Below are positions 32,901-45,548 of a stretch of 64,000 nucleotides of DNA, piece after piece. The DNA lies in NCBI GenBank assembly GCA_963930655.1, contig OZ005604.1:1746001-1810000 (forward strand). Reading direction: 5' to 3'. A program made the position numbers and the translations under genes. Within the stretch, counting starts at the first letter, position 1. Each line of letters starts with the position of its first letter. The DNA is from Myrica gale. Its lineage: Eukaryota > Streptophyta > Magnoliopsida > Fagales > Myricaceae. The notes beneath the pieces are model-generated. The model made no database searches. It was not told where the DNA came from and worked only from the letters and a program-made list of their open reading frames with translations.

Positions 32901-35190
32901 GATTGTAGAAGAATAAAACCTATTCATAGTACTAGGAAGACCTACAAGGGGGAGAGAGGGCCCTGACACAAACGGCCTTGTAGGAAACATGAAATCTAGA
33001 ATCGATGAATTTTATTTCTTTCCACATGTCTTGATCCAACAGCAAATAATTTGACTATTAGTTATGAGCTTTCAGATCCCAAAATAAATATATGCTCACT
33101 AAATCTCCTTAAATTAACCTGCCCTTCATTATTGGTCCATATAAAGTACTAATGGATATATGAGACCATACGTTAGGGAACTCTAGACAACTGTGGAATT
33201 GCTGGGCGCATGTCTAAATGTTCCCGAATTTAACATATAATAAATATATTTAAATGTCGATCGATGAAATTAATAATTAACTAACTACAGCATATGGTAC
33301 CCACTTTCCCTCTGCAATTATATATGGTTCTGTTCTCCCCCTCCCCCCAACACTCTATTCAGACTAGGGGTCCTAAAATGCATCCTTCATATAATAAGGG
33401 CCTGGCGTTGATTGTTTTTGAGTTAGTACTAAAGTGCCTCTGGTTCAGTGCCTGTGCAAGTGCAATTATACAACGATCGTACACTTCCAAGAGGAGGAAA
33501 ATCTCCCACAAGGCTTCCGGACCAAGCTCCTCTGCAATACTTAGGGTATTGTAGAGGGAGGCCCGGGACCCACACCTCTCTCTTACTTATTGATCGAATT
33601 GCAGAGGAGCCTGATCTAAGGCTTCCAACTCTAACAAAGATAAGTAGGGTCAGTAGGATGTACGTTACAAATTATATGTTTCTCCTTAACCTCGAATTAT
33701 TCTTCAGATGATTAATTGCGTACATTTGGGTCATCCACGTGGAGAAGGATTTGGTCTTATACTCTTATCGTTGTACACGTACCTACGTTTGACAGTGCTG
33801 TACTTTTACATACATAGAAACATGTACAAGCAAACACTTATATGCGCAACTAATACGTACTTTTACAATATTATTACAGTGGAAGAAGCGGACAACCTTT
33901 TCTGCTTTTGGGTAACTAATTGGTAGGTGTTAATTAAGTCCCCAAGAGAGACTGTACAAAAGAGGGCTTAGCCCATAATTACAGATATATAGCGAACTAA
34001 GTAGACCAGTATGACACCAAGCCTATGTCTCTGGACCGCACAGTGAAGCCTTTATAAGTCACAACTCGAGAAGTTCAAAATAAACCTGTATATTATGTTA
34101 CTGACGTTGGGCAAAATGAAAAATTATTCTGCAGGCTAGTTCTACTAATAATCCACAGGAAAGATACAAAAGAAACACACAAAAACTGAGAGAAAACATT
34201 TTAGATATTAAGAGAATTATGAATAATCAAGAATGTCGAAATTCTATCCCACAAGCCGGGCTATGTAGCTAGAATTCATCAAATAGGAAATTTTACTAAA
34301 ATCCATTAAACACGCCAAAAATAAATACATGCCAAAACAAATAGTCTGCCAAAAATATGACTCAATTCGGGTCCAAAATCACTTCCTAATCAATAAATGA
34401 AAATTACCATAAAAGGAAAAGAAAAGCTCTAATTAAGGATTATAAAAGAAAAATAGTGGAAATTGAGGTCGAAAACAACGCTCATCGAAGCATAGCTTGG
34501 TGGCCACGATGTGCGGGCCGAAAAGAACTTTCCGAATTGGGGTCATATGCACAATTCCGATACCCATAGCCAAAGATATGACCAAAATACCGAAGCACAC
34601 TCAAACTTCTCTCAATTAGTGAAAATTCAACGTTTTCTTCCTTTGCGCTGATCTACCAACTCAAAGTATTTTAGCGCCATCAATATGTTATCTGATAACT
34701 CATCATCCTCTGGCTCGAATCCTTCTGCATCAGTTACTCCACAAGCTACATAAACTTGGAGATCACACAAAGTGAATATATTGATCTTCAACTAGCAACT
34801 TATCATGACAAAGAAAACACACTTGACGGTGACGATTGTTTTAATGCTGTAACAATGTGGATCTAACCAAACATTTTTCCCCTAAATTCCTTCTTTAATT
34901 TTCATTCTCTCAGATCCTATCATATTCAATTTCTAAATGTTGTCGTAGTTATCACAGAGGGGACCAATACATTCAGAAAAGGAGCCATACTATATCCAAT
35001 CAAAATGTAATGCAGAAATGGGTTTGGTTTATGCTAGCTCATTTGTCCTATAAGGATGTTAAATGGAATCTTATTTGAAACTATAAAATTTGGGATGTGG
35101 GAGTGATATAGAGTTTAATACTGAAAACTGTAGCCCATTAAGGAAACCTAATCTAATTAAGTATACATTATAATATACTCCACCCCCCTC
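29975..35190. other. gene-free intergenic region
   Basis: I see no protein gene. Noted items: a G-rich tract GGGAGGGGGAGGGGGAGGGGG at about 31320-31340 (quadruplex-prone), a triplicated gcgattgaaa near 31438, and a short inverted repeat around 33525-33618. The open frames here have no recognisable motif. Confidence 0.5.
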
Positions 35191-35201
35191 TTCCTCTGGT
35201 G

Positions 35202-35209
35202 TATATAAA
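35202..35209 (+). promoter_or_regulatory. TATA box of the LBD29-like gene
   Basis: TATATAAA lies 70 bases upstream of the ATG at 35279, leaving room for a 5' UTR of about 40 bases. An auxin-response core TGTCTC occurs far upstream at 34026-34031; whether it matters is unknown. Confidence 0.65.
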
Positions 35210-35278
35210 CTTGGTGATAATGCTTTACGCAAGGCCAAGAAAGCAAACAATTAAGCACCAAAGCCCCAAAAGATCAAG

Positions 35279-36066
35279 ATGACAGGTTCTGGTTCTCCTT
35301 GTGGTGCCTGCAAGTTCTTGAGAAGGAAATGTGTCAGAGGCTGTGTTTTTGCCCCCTATTTCTGCCACGAACAGGGAGCTACCCATTTTGCGGCCATTCA
35401 CAAGGTTTTTGGTGCAAGCAATGTATCAAAGCTTCTTGCTCACCTCCCGGTGACTGATCGTTGTGAAGCGGCAGTCACAATCTCATATGAAGCTCAGGCT
35501 AGGCTCCAAGATCCTATTTATGGCTGTGTTTCCCATATATTTGCTCTCCAACAGCAGGTTAACCCTTTGACTTTTTCTAGTGTTTGATGATTGAAACCCT
35601 AACTTGTGTTTGTTCCTAATCTAATAAATGGTATTTTACTTTGTTTATGCAGGTTGTCAATCTTCAAGCTCAACTTGCATCTCTTAAGGAATTACAAGCA
35701 ACTCAAAGCTTTCTCAGCGACTCTGGTAGTGCAAACCCTAATGCAAAGTACTATGCAAAACCTTCTCACCCACCAGATGTCCAAAGTTGGTTTCACTCAG
35801 AAATTACCAACATAGTACCACAATTCAGTCCAAATATTACAAACAATGCCTCGACAAGTGCATACAACGAGAATGTGCCCATGGAAAACTCTTTCGGGAA
35901 CTATCAAAACTCAATCATCCCTGAGGAAAATGCCTCATATGCTAGTTATGAAGAGGCTTCTCTTTCCATGTCTTCTCTTGATGTGCATAAAAACAACAGA
36001 CAATGGACTCTCCAAGATGCTGATGATCTTCAGTCTGTGGCCTTTGGCTATATTCAACATTCATGA
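35279..36066 (+). CDS. LBD29: LOB-domain transcription factor, LBD29/LBD17 type
   Basis: Two exons, 35279-35557 and 35653-36066, give 230 residues. The LOB domain fills about residues 6-100: the zinc-binding C block [21 protein letters not shown] in the CX2CX6CX3C pattern, the GAS block [17 protein letters not shown], and a Leu-rich coiled-coil-type end ([13 protein letters not shown]) that spans the intron, so this is class I. Residues such as YFCHEQGA and [20 protein letters not shown], and the C-terminal LQS.AFGYI, match what I remember of Arabidopsis LBD29 and its paralog LBD17. In Arabidopsis LBD16, LBD18 and LBD29 are auxin-induced through ARF7/ARF19 and promote lateral root initiation; the same role here is inferred. 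The intron after the Gln run is at the same place as in the LBD16-like gene at 44554-45548. Confidence 0.93.
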
Positions 36067-39000
36067 AGAAGCAGGTCTTAGCACAAGATTATATAATCGG
36101 TGAAGAGGACTTGTTAGTTTTTGAATTGCTGCTGCATAATTTGCAACATGCACTTTTGTGGCCATAAATAAGTTACAAACCCTAGATATGTTCATACATT
36201 TGGAAACCCTAAAATCAACCCTATGATTGTTTTGTGTAATCTAGTTTAATCTTGGATATGAGTAGAATAATAGTTTACTTCTTTGACAAAGCTGGAGAAG
36301 ATATATATGTACTTTTATTTCGGCCATTGCTTTGTTTATATATATATGGATCTAGCTAGTAGAGACCGTAAAATTTTGACCTACTACATACAGTTAATTA
36401 CCTACACTTTCCCTTTATAAACCAAAGAAGTTGCTATTGAGAATTGGCTAGCATGGGGTTATGTTTTTTTTTTTTGGGGGGGGGGGGGGGGGGGAAGAAG
36501 AAAGATCTACTTATTCACAAACCCTACTTGAACTTTCATGATCAAAGCTGAGTGACCTAGACTTACTTTGTTGTGAGACTAAGCTTGCATCTTAGATTCG
36601 GAGAAATAGCATTCATGTTGTCCATGTAGTAAATAAGCAGCTAGCTTTACCTAATTGTCTCACATTGAAGAAGCTTTTGGAGAATTATAACATAGTTTCT
36701 AGTGTCTGCATGATTTCTGTTGATTATTTCCATATAAACCGTCTTCTAGTTTCTCTCCCCTGGTGATTTCTAAGCATCTGAATGGCTGTTCTCACTTTGC
36801 TCTTATAAGAAAGATGCAATGGGTATATCTGCAGAGACACGATAGCAAAATCAATATCTATATAGTTGAAGAATTACCACAGTAACTAGCTTACTTATCT
36901 AATTCTTCTTTTGATCAATGAGCTTATTCCGGGCATGAATTCTGCAGCTTTTCTCGCTCTGTGACCATTACTTTACTAGCATCTTTTTTTTTTCTTCCTT
37001 TTTTCACGCAGCTTAAATAAACAAACATATGGACGACTGGAACTTGTTATAAGGTGATGAAATTTTAATTTTTCCAAAGTACACATCTACAGTGTGCCAA
37101 TCTTGCACACAAACATTATGCAATACATCATGTTTTCACTAATATAACCACCTCCTAAAAAATGTCCTCCCTTGTGAGTTAAAAACCTTTATCAACAACG
37201 TCTTAGCTGTTTCTCTCAGGAGCTTTTTCATGTTTCTCCAAGCTTGTAGTTGATTATATGTTTAGCAGACTACTTTAGAACCCTGAAAAAATGTAGTACT
37301 CAACTTGTCCTTATACCATAATGCAAGTTCATCTGATCAGCGCCCAGCCAACTCTACCTTGCCTTTCCAGCATGTTGAAGTATTGCACCTAGGGTTTTTT
37401 GTGTGCCTTTTTGTTGATTTTAATTTCTAGATGACAAAACCTAGAAATTATAAGGCTATCTCCATTTTCATCCCCATCATCATGAAAAATGCTCCTGAGA
37501 ATCATCGATAGAGTGTATATCCATGCTGCATTCGGAAGCATTCGGAGAAACATAATCAGAATATCCAAAAATCCATTGCATGCTTGTATTCTTGTGCTGA
37601 AAATTATTAATTAATATGCATGCTTCTATGCTTTAGATTTGTGGGATCTCTTCGAGCTAGCTGAGTGTCGATTACTCCTATCGTGAATTCATTGCAGCTG
37701 GAAGATTTTATAATGATCGAAGATTTCTTGTGTCTAGTTTTTAAGACCATATATATGCATCCCACTGGTATTCAGTGGAGATCTAGAAACCTTTGAATTA
37801 ATGGACTTAAAGCTACAAAAAAAGTGTGGTGATCTCGCTTCTAATTTATGGTACTGCAATTTGAGAGCTGCAACAAGTTTTGGCTGTTCCGTTAATTATA
37901 ACTCGTACTAGATAGCTTACCAGTCTTGAGAAGGCATTTGGCTTTGATCGCATTCTGCCCCTTATCACCATTGATGACAGACACATAATTTCCATTGCGC
38001 CCCAATTACAGCTTTGGTATTCAATTCTACAACAGCTAGCAGTCCTTTTCGCTATCTAATGAAGGTTATTTTGCGAACACTTTTAAAAGGATTTTGTACC
38101 ATTATTTTACAGCCAAAGTGAATCTATCTTTTGTTTCCTACATCAGTACTTACAAATTTGTAAACGATCGTCTTGACTTGAATTTATGACTCCAATCACA
38201 AGAACATAAAAGGTACTCTGAAGTTGCCCTGTTCAAGGAATGTTACTTCAGGTTTTACCCTCGTGCGAAAAAGTAGAAGGCAAATTTAAGGAGGAGGAGG
38301 CGGCAATAAGATAATTCTAAAGCAAGACACCTATGCCTCTTTTCTGCACTCGACACTCGACAGCAATGGCTTTTCCAGCAGCTTGGATAAGCACTTTTTT
38401 TTTCTTGAAATACCTCATCATATTAAACGAACTAAAGCAAAACAGAGTTCGAATCACAAAGAACAATAAGGATTTCTGGTTTTATGGATAAGCAGACTCG
38501 ATTCTACTACACGACTACTTTTGGTGAGAAGCTACTAGTCGACCCAATCCAGATGATGGTATTATGTCAGGCCCCGAGCCCTTTCTTTCCACCAAGAATT
38601 AACTCGTCTGATTGTGTCACTCACCAACTAACGTTTGGAGAAATGGGTCCTGGACTTTAAACACGTGCAAGGCCCAATCAAAGTGACCAGCTGGTAGTCC
38701 AATACCCATCTCAACTAGACAACAGTTATAGCAAACGAGGCAAGGAAAATAGGAATTCGCAAAACAAAATCCGAAAATATAAATAAATAAAACCTGAAAA
38801 TAGTTTCACGGAATGCCTATTTTGCGACTTCTTTTTGGTGGCATATTACCCAATGAACCCCCCCATTAAACAAAATTATGCCAAAAAATGATATGAAAAA
38901 CAACGACAAGAGTTATCCTAAGACTCTTGAACTTGGTATTGGAAAGTCTTGGCTAAATTTCAGACTTGTGTATTGGGTTTGGGGTCAGCCTTCTTTCTAA

Positions 39001-41467
39001 AAATACACCAACAAGATTATGCGAAAATCCTAAGAGCCAGCTAGCGCAGTTCCGTGTTAAAACAATATATATGTTGATGGGTTCAAAGTTGTACTTGATC
39101 GGCCCCTCCAGAGAGGATCGCTTTGGCTAGCAGCAACATCTGGTCAATTTCACACAGGACACTGCACACGGCTCAATGAGCTTAGCTTAGCTTAGCTCAT
39201 CTTGCACTAATCTTTATTTAAAGTTGCACGCAGTTGCCAAACTTCAGGGTTTCTCTTTCACTATATAATATTCATATACGTTGTGTTTTATAAAGGATGG
39301 CAGTTACTTTGTAAAGACAAATTCTTCTGTTTGATAGGTCACTTGGCCCCATAATCTGATGGCTTAGATTGCACGTGCGGCCGTATTCAATGGTCAAATT
39401 TTTGCTTGTTTATTAAACCCCAGAAAGAGATTTCTGCAGCTAGCTTTCTTGTTTTTTTTCTATATATGCTCGGTCCAATATTCTTTATACCCTATGGTTT
39501 TGCTTTCTTTTATTTTCTAGAATCTTTTTGAGTTTTTGGGGGGACTAATTAAACTTGTACATGCTTTCCAAATAAACAATTAATACCGTAAAGCTACCAT
39601 TATTTTCTGGTTGTGAACAAAGAGCTAGCCTATATAAATCTTGATTTGAGGGGAGCAACGTCATGAGTTTGCTCAAGTCAGTACTTATATGTATATGCTG
39701 TTTCCATTACCTCTATCCTTTGTTTTTTCTTCTTCTTTTTCTTTTTTTCCTTTTTATTTATCATCAAACTTCAGCTTATTCCTCAGAAAAAGAAAAGATA
39801 TTCAAACAGATATAACATGTGTTCCTCTCCTATAGGAAGAGGACTGTGTGAAGGAAGAGATCACCGTACTTTTTTTCTCTTCTGAACTTCAAGTTCATCT
39901 GTATTTTATAATGAAAAGGTCACCTCTTTCTAAATTGTCTTCTCTTTTTAGGTCCTCATCTACCTTTTTGTGGCAGCTTTTGCCCCTTAAACTCACATTC
40001 AACTAATGATCACTCATTAGACATTAAACTAATTGTCTCTGTGGAATAATTACTTTTTAAGTAATGGAGTCCAATGGGGGGGGGGATGAACAAAATGGGG
40101 ATTCTTAGAGCTAAAGTTCATTTTTCTAGTTCTCTTTTTTTCCCTTTGCTATTGTTTAATGCCGATGACAAGATATGACAGTGATTACATGCTTGACTAG
40201 ATCGGTTATAATATACGTCTTACGCCATGGTAATGGGCTCGAAGAACATGACATTTGGTTAATTCAATGTGGCTTGACTAATTCACTTTGCATGTATTTT
40301 TCCTCCTATTTGTCTAAGGTACTTCTAAAGGTGGTCCATGACCAAAGGAGCACCTCATGACTAGCTTCAATGGCCCTTGCACAGCAAGGATAACGTCTCT
40401 TGCCCCTATAACAATGGTCAAGATTTTATTTGGGACATGATGACCTAATTAAGGTAGATTTTTCTATACCCACTTGGCTAATGATGCTTGTGGAGGTCTC
40501 CTATCTAATAATGGAAACTCATATATATGCATGAAGACAATGACACATGAAAATGCACATCTGGTGAGATTTTGTGTTAATTTGCGACAATTCTCATCGC
40601 ATAATTAGAAACTTCCAAGCTCTTGAATCTTTTGATACCTATATGCTCTTAATCATCATTTGTCAGAACTATAATTTAGCCCTATGGCTATATATACTCT
40701 TTTATCATGTTTGACCCTGTAATTCTCATCAACCACGGAAGTTCACAGGTTTAATTTTTTAATTAATCTTCAGTTGAGTGAGCCCTTTGTACTTAGTATT
40801 GCCCGATCGAGTGACTCTGCAATAAGAAACATTGAATCGAATCATTGCCTGTGCAAAATGATTCTTGTGCCTCTTTTCTTATGAAATTTTGCTCTCTCCC
40901 TTGCATCCGAATTATAAGTACCACTTTGTCTTTGCGCATGTGTGAGATTAGCACATAATCATGTAGATAATTTCAGTTTATCTCTGAAGGAATTCCGTCT
41001 AGTTTTCTTGTTAATCTGTCTTAACTATAATGGAAGTTCCCCTAATTAGAACATATTCACGAGCTTGGCTATCACGATATTGCGAGCATTATAATTACAG
41101 CTTCGAAACCAAGGCTAATTAATTATTTCCATTCTCGACCCCTTTTGTGTTGTTTTGTTTATTTTTTGCAATCATTTGCTGCAGGGTGAAGTGCCATTCA
41201 CACAGCGTTGTGGTGTTAGAAAAATAACCAGATGATCTCTACTGCATCTTGATCGTGTCAGATCGAAATTAGGATCTGCAGGGACCAAGTTTAGAAGTAG
41301 GTCAAAATTTTTCTTTTTTCTTTTTCGCTTTTATGCTATGCATGCATTCTGCAGTATGGCCGGGTCAAGGTAAGAGTACTGCCGCTACCTCGAGTCAAAT
41401 AAGTAATGGATTTAAAAAATTTACCCCAATTTCAGGCAAGAGATAGTGTCACGATTAAGATATCGCA
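36067..41467. other. spacer between the two LBD genes, no further gene
   Basis: No gene is seen. It includes the LBD29-like 3' UTR region, a T10 G20-type homopolymer run at about 36467-36494, and several pyrimidine-rich tracts (39700-39760). Conserved noncoding sites could be here but cannot be recognised by eye. Confidence 0.5.
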
Positions 41468-41653
41468 TGTTTGAGCCCAATTAATTGGGCTCAAAATTTT
41501 AGGTTTACTATTAAAAAATTCACCACATAATTTTTTATTATTATAATATTTATTAAAAATCTTCTCTCTTTACTTTTTCATCAACTCCCATAACATTTCT
41601 TTACTTTATAATATTTCTCAAACCCCAATACCCAAAATTTTTACCCTCAAACA
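41468..41653. mobile_element. MITE with TGTTTGAG ends, second copy
   Basis: 186 bp bounded by TGTTTGAG and CTCAAACA. It is the inverted equivalent of the element overlapping the PPR stop (7656-7833), with shared phrases throughout (acataattttttattatt, cttctctctttactttttcatcaactcccata, tttataatatttctcaaacccc). Confidence 0.75.
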
Positions 41654-41839
41654 TACCCGTATGTCAGAATAATTTTTTTAAAAAAAAAATATTTTATGCC
41701 TTATCCATTAGCCAGATAAATCAATCTTAAATTTATATTTAAATTATGTACTCTGTTAAATCTCTTTTTTATTATCATGTTTGGGAATTAACTAAGATTT
41801 ATTCTAAGTCTAGCTTATGTATATATATATATATATATA

Positions 41840-42210
41840 AGATTAATTACAAAAATTTTCCGCGAACTTATACCCCATAAACTATACTTTTCGTTGCGAT
41901 TTCATCTCTCAACCTATTGAAGCTGTTATATCAAATGATTTTTGTCCCACTTAAATGACACGTGACCTTCTCCTTACTTGAAAAGACGAATTTGACCAGC
42001 TTGACTATAAGTGAGTCATCTTTTTTTTTGTTTTAATTAAAAAAATCAGCTAACTAAGTGGGACAAAAACCGTTCGATATAACAATCAGTAGGTTGAAGG
42101 ATGAAATCACAACGAAAAAAATAGTTTGTGGAGGCTAGTTGCAACGAGTTCAAGTTTATGGAGGTATTTGAGATTGATGTATAAGTTCGTGGAGAGTTTT
42201 TGTAATTAAC

Positions 42211-42212
<2 letters not shown>
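41840..42212. mobile_element. foldback MITE inside a TA microsatellite
   Basis: Ends are inverted versions of GRTTAATTACAAAAA; the arms share ttcgttgcgatttcatc, tcaacctattga and tttttgtcccac with their complements. (TA)n tracts flank both sides directly (about 41816-41838 and 42212-42250), as if it had inserted into or spread with a TA microsatellite. Confidence 0.75.
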
Positions 42213-42251
<39 letters not shown>

Positions 42252-42973
42252 TAATGTCTGAAAAGAGAGCTGATTCAGTTTGACTTGTTGGCCGTTCAAT
42301 AATGTTATTAAATTTCTTTTCTCATAAGTTAATAATAAAAAATCTGATTTAGACTCAATAATTAACACCTAAATGATCAAATTTATCGAAGATTATCATG
42401 AGATAAAAAATACAATTCAATTTAAATTTAAATTTGATTCGAAATTTTACAAACACATGACGTAGAGATGTTCGAGAACATTTTGGTTTGTTTACTACGT
42501 ACCTAAGAATAGAAATTTATCTTCGATATGAGACTATTGCCTCCTAATTTACTTTGCCTTAACACGAATTGAAGGATCAAAATTAAATGTGTCGTAAGAT
42601 ATATAGTAGTTTGCCAAAGTAGTAAATCATGATGTAACCCTTTGCATTCAAATCAAGGGGACACTTTGTCTACCCATATGAATGCAAAAGAATAGTTTAC
42701 TTTACTATATTCAAATTACAGTAGAGTACATATGTTAGGTGAACCAACTTATTAAGACATAAACCCCTATGCAAGTGGCCATTAGGTACTCACTTCAAGG
42801 GTGTGCTTCGCTTTAACAAGAATGATAGCATTCACCCTCTTCCCTAATCCCTATTTAGCCAAATGAAAAGTTTTCATACTAACCCCCTCGATTCAACCCC
42901 CCCGGGGGATTTTTTTTTAAAGAAGATAATAAGATATGGCCGGGAAAGAAAAAAAATCGATTATTATATTTTA

Positions 42974-43633
42974 GGGATAAAGTCATAGTTAACCCCATAA
43001 ATATGAGTAAAAATCAAAGTTAGGTTGTGTTTGTGTTGAAAAATTTTTGGTATTGGGTTTTGTGTTTGTATTGGGTTTAGTGAAAAGTGAAGAGAGGTAA
43101 TTTTTTATATTTTTATAGGAGAGAGAGATTATATTGTAATATTTTATTGTAAGTTGGTGAAAAATATTGTGATATTTTTGGTGCAAACGCACCCTTAGTC
43201 CAGTAACTTTCAAACCCACAATTTAAGACATTTAACTTTTGAAACTCATCAATTCATGCCCCATCCAAATCAGTCGTTAAATCAAACGAAAAAGTATGAA
43301 AAATGACCAAAATGCCCCTCCAATATAAAATTACTAAAATATTTTAAAAAATAATTAAAAATAAAAAATGATATTTTTTTAATTAAAACTATTGAAAATC
43401 TATTTCAATAATCTATTTACTTTTTAATTTATTTCTTAAATTTTTTCATTTTTATTTATTTTTTAAAATTTAGTCTAAGAGAGACATTTCGGTCATTTTG
43501 CATGATTTTCCGTTGGACTTAATTTGGATGCTGGCGTGAATTGATGAGTTTCAAAAGTTAAAAATCTTAAATGGTGAGTTTGAAAATTACGGGACTAATT
43601 TTAATTTTTGTTCATTTTATTAGACTAATTCCC
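42974..43633. mobile_element. MULE-type foldback MITE, host of a nested MITE
   Basis: Ends GGGATAAAGTC and (inverted) GGGAATTAGTC, flanked by the exact 9-bp repeat TATATTTTA (42965-42973 and 43634-43642). The arms pair over more than 100 bp, for example ttaacttttgaaactcatca in both. The left arm is interrupted by the 172-bp element at 43023-43194. Removing that insert and one TTA restores the match to the right arm. The AT-rich centre has no coding content. Confidence 0.8.
43023..43194. mobile_element. PIF/Harbinger-type MITE, copy 2, nested
   Basis: 172 bp with ends GGTTGTGTTTGTG and GCAAACGCACCC, flanked by TTA (43020-43022 and 43195-43197). It lies inside the left arm of the MULE-type foldback element. 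Confidence 0.8.
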
Positions 43634-43689
43634 TATATTTTATCTCTGTTCTGGCCTTGCTAAAAGTCAACACTGATTCTAGACACTAA

Positions 43690-43865
43690 TGCTGCGTTTG
43701 CAACCAAAATTTTTCTCAAAATTTTATCTCTCTTCTAATAAAATACTCAAATATAATCTCTCTCTCCCATAAAAAAATATAAAAAATATCTCTCTTCACC
43801 TTTTCACTAAACCCAATACCAACACATATTCCCGTACCAAAAATATTACAACACAAACACAACCT
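43690..43865. mobile_element. PIF/Harbinger-type MITE, copy 3
   Basis: 176 bp, inverted relative to copy 2, with ends TGCTGCGTTTGCA and CACAAACACAACCT and flanking TAA at 43687-43689 and 43866-43868. It shares the inverted forms of the internal phrases with copies 1 and 2. Confidence 0.75.
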
Positions 43866-44553
43866 TAAGCTATAGAGAACTTCTAACTAGCATCTTCTTT
43901 CTTTGTTGTGTAGCCAGCTTCGAGTTTGAAGCCGGATACAATTTTTTATTAGATTGATGATGGAACGGGTGTGACCACTGACTAATTCTCTTGGCTAAGG
44001 AACAAAAAGATAATCCCGCAGACACAGCACTTTGGGATTCCCAGGGAAATTGTAATTTGGGATGTCACATATCTAGGACTCCTTTCACTATGCTTCTCTT
44101 GGTAAAATATCTCAAGTGGGGGGAAACACAATACAAAGTTCCATACATGTACATTATTCAACTTGAGAGCCTGAGAGGTGATCAAGGCTGTAAAATACTT
44201 TGAGATGACCCAAATCCCAAGGCTTCTCTAATATCGTTGTCCTTCAGTTAAAACTAAGTTATCTTCGTGAGAAAAGTTAACCGGCTCCGTACTAATTTCA
44301 GTGTCATGGTACAAGCTAGAGAGAGAAGAGGAGAGAGAGAGAGCTCAATCCAAGTTGGTCTAATTGGGTTTTGTTGATCGGGGAACAAAAAGAACAAGAA
44401 AGATCGATAAAAGACGAGGAAGGATATGCCTATTTTAGGCTTATCAGTCGTACCAAATTTCCTAGATAGTCTCAGTATATACAGCATTTGGGCACAAATC
44501 CTCATCCTCATCGTGAACATCAACATCATATTGCTTCAAAGAGACATGATGAA

Positions 44554-45548
44554 TTAGTTCCTCATCATTCTAAGGGCCAGCGCCTGAAGCTCACCCAAGT
44601 CATTGTTGAGTGGTCTTCTCTTAGAACAAGTTTGGAATGAACACTCGTCTCTGCTTTGGATTTCTTGCATGTTCATTCCATCATTGCTGTGGTCAATTGA
44701 CTCCAGTGAGCTCTGAGGGGAAATGGGGTTCATGTTGGTTGGATAGGTTGGCACCATCGGCACCCCTGCAACATTCCCCGGCCACTGATTCTCTATGCCC
44801 CGTGAATCGATCAGGCTTTGAGCCAGCTGAGCCTTCGCTTGCATCAATTGCGCTTGCAAGCATGTAACCTATTAAAATTGATCAGAATGGGAGCGAGAAA
44901 TTAGATTTGCTTTGTGCATTGCCTTCATATGTAACCACCATACACTGAAGTTTTGAGGAGGGCAAAAGTCTCCTTGGTGAAGAACTTAAAATTGGTAATC
45001 CAATTAAACCAACTCTACTTTTTTCGCAACACATGATCTGAAGCATAATTTATGTCGCATGCGATGACTTATGGAAGCAACTCAAAAAAGAAAAAAGGGA
45101 ACTTGACTGAAATTTTCTCGAGAAAATCCATATCCCTACCAAAACCAAATAGAAATAGCTATTAGCCAATTAGAAGGGAAAACTGTTAGCTCTAGATACA
45201 TGTAACAGCATGCAGCAGAAAGAAAAATGAGAAAAACTTCTGGGAAAAAGGTTTAAGAACCTGCTGTTGTAAGGCGAAAATGTGAGCTACACAGCCATAG
45301 ACAGGGTCTCTAATCCTTGCTTGAGCTTCATAGGCAATTGTGACAACAGCCTCACACCGATCATGAGCTGGTACATGCAACAGAAGTTTGGACACATTAC
45401 TAGCACCAAACACCTTGTGAATGGCTGCAAACCTTGCAGGGCCTTGCTCCGAGCAAAAATAAGGTGCAAAGATGCAATCTGACGCGCACTTTCGCCTGAG
45501 AAACTTGCATGCCCCACAAGGCGAGCCAGTCCCAGTCCCAGATGCCAT
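44554..45548 (-). CDS. LBD16: LOB-domain transcription factor, LBD16 type
   Basis: Minus strand, exons 45261-45548 and 44554-44868, 200 residues. I chose the ATG at 45548 ([16 protein letters not shown]) because the longer upstream extension is a Ser/Leu-rich translation of the GA-rich 5' UTR. The LOB domain has [38 protein letters not shown] and the end [13 protein letters not shown], class I. Residues [27 protein letters not shown] and the C-terminal [13 protein letters not shown] match my memory of Arabidopsis LBD16. LBD16 marks lateral-root founder cells downstream of auxin ARF7/ARF19 signalling; the same role here is inferred. GAGACA (TGTCTC on the gene strand) lies at about 46374-46379, some 830 bp upstream. 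It converges on the LBD29-like gene with 8.5 kb between them. Confidence 0.93.
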
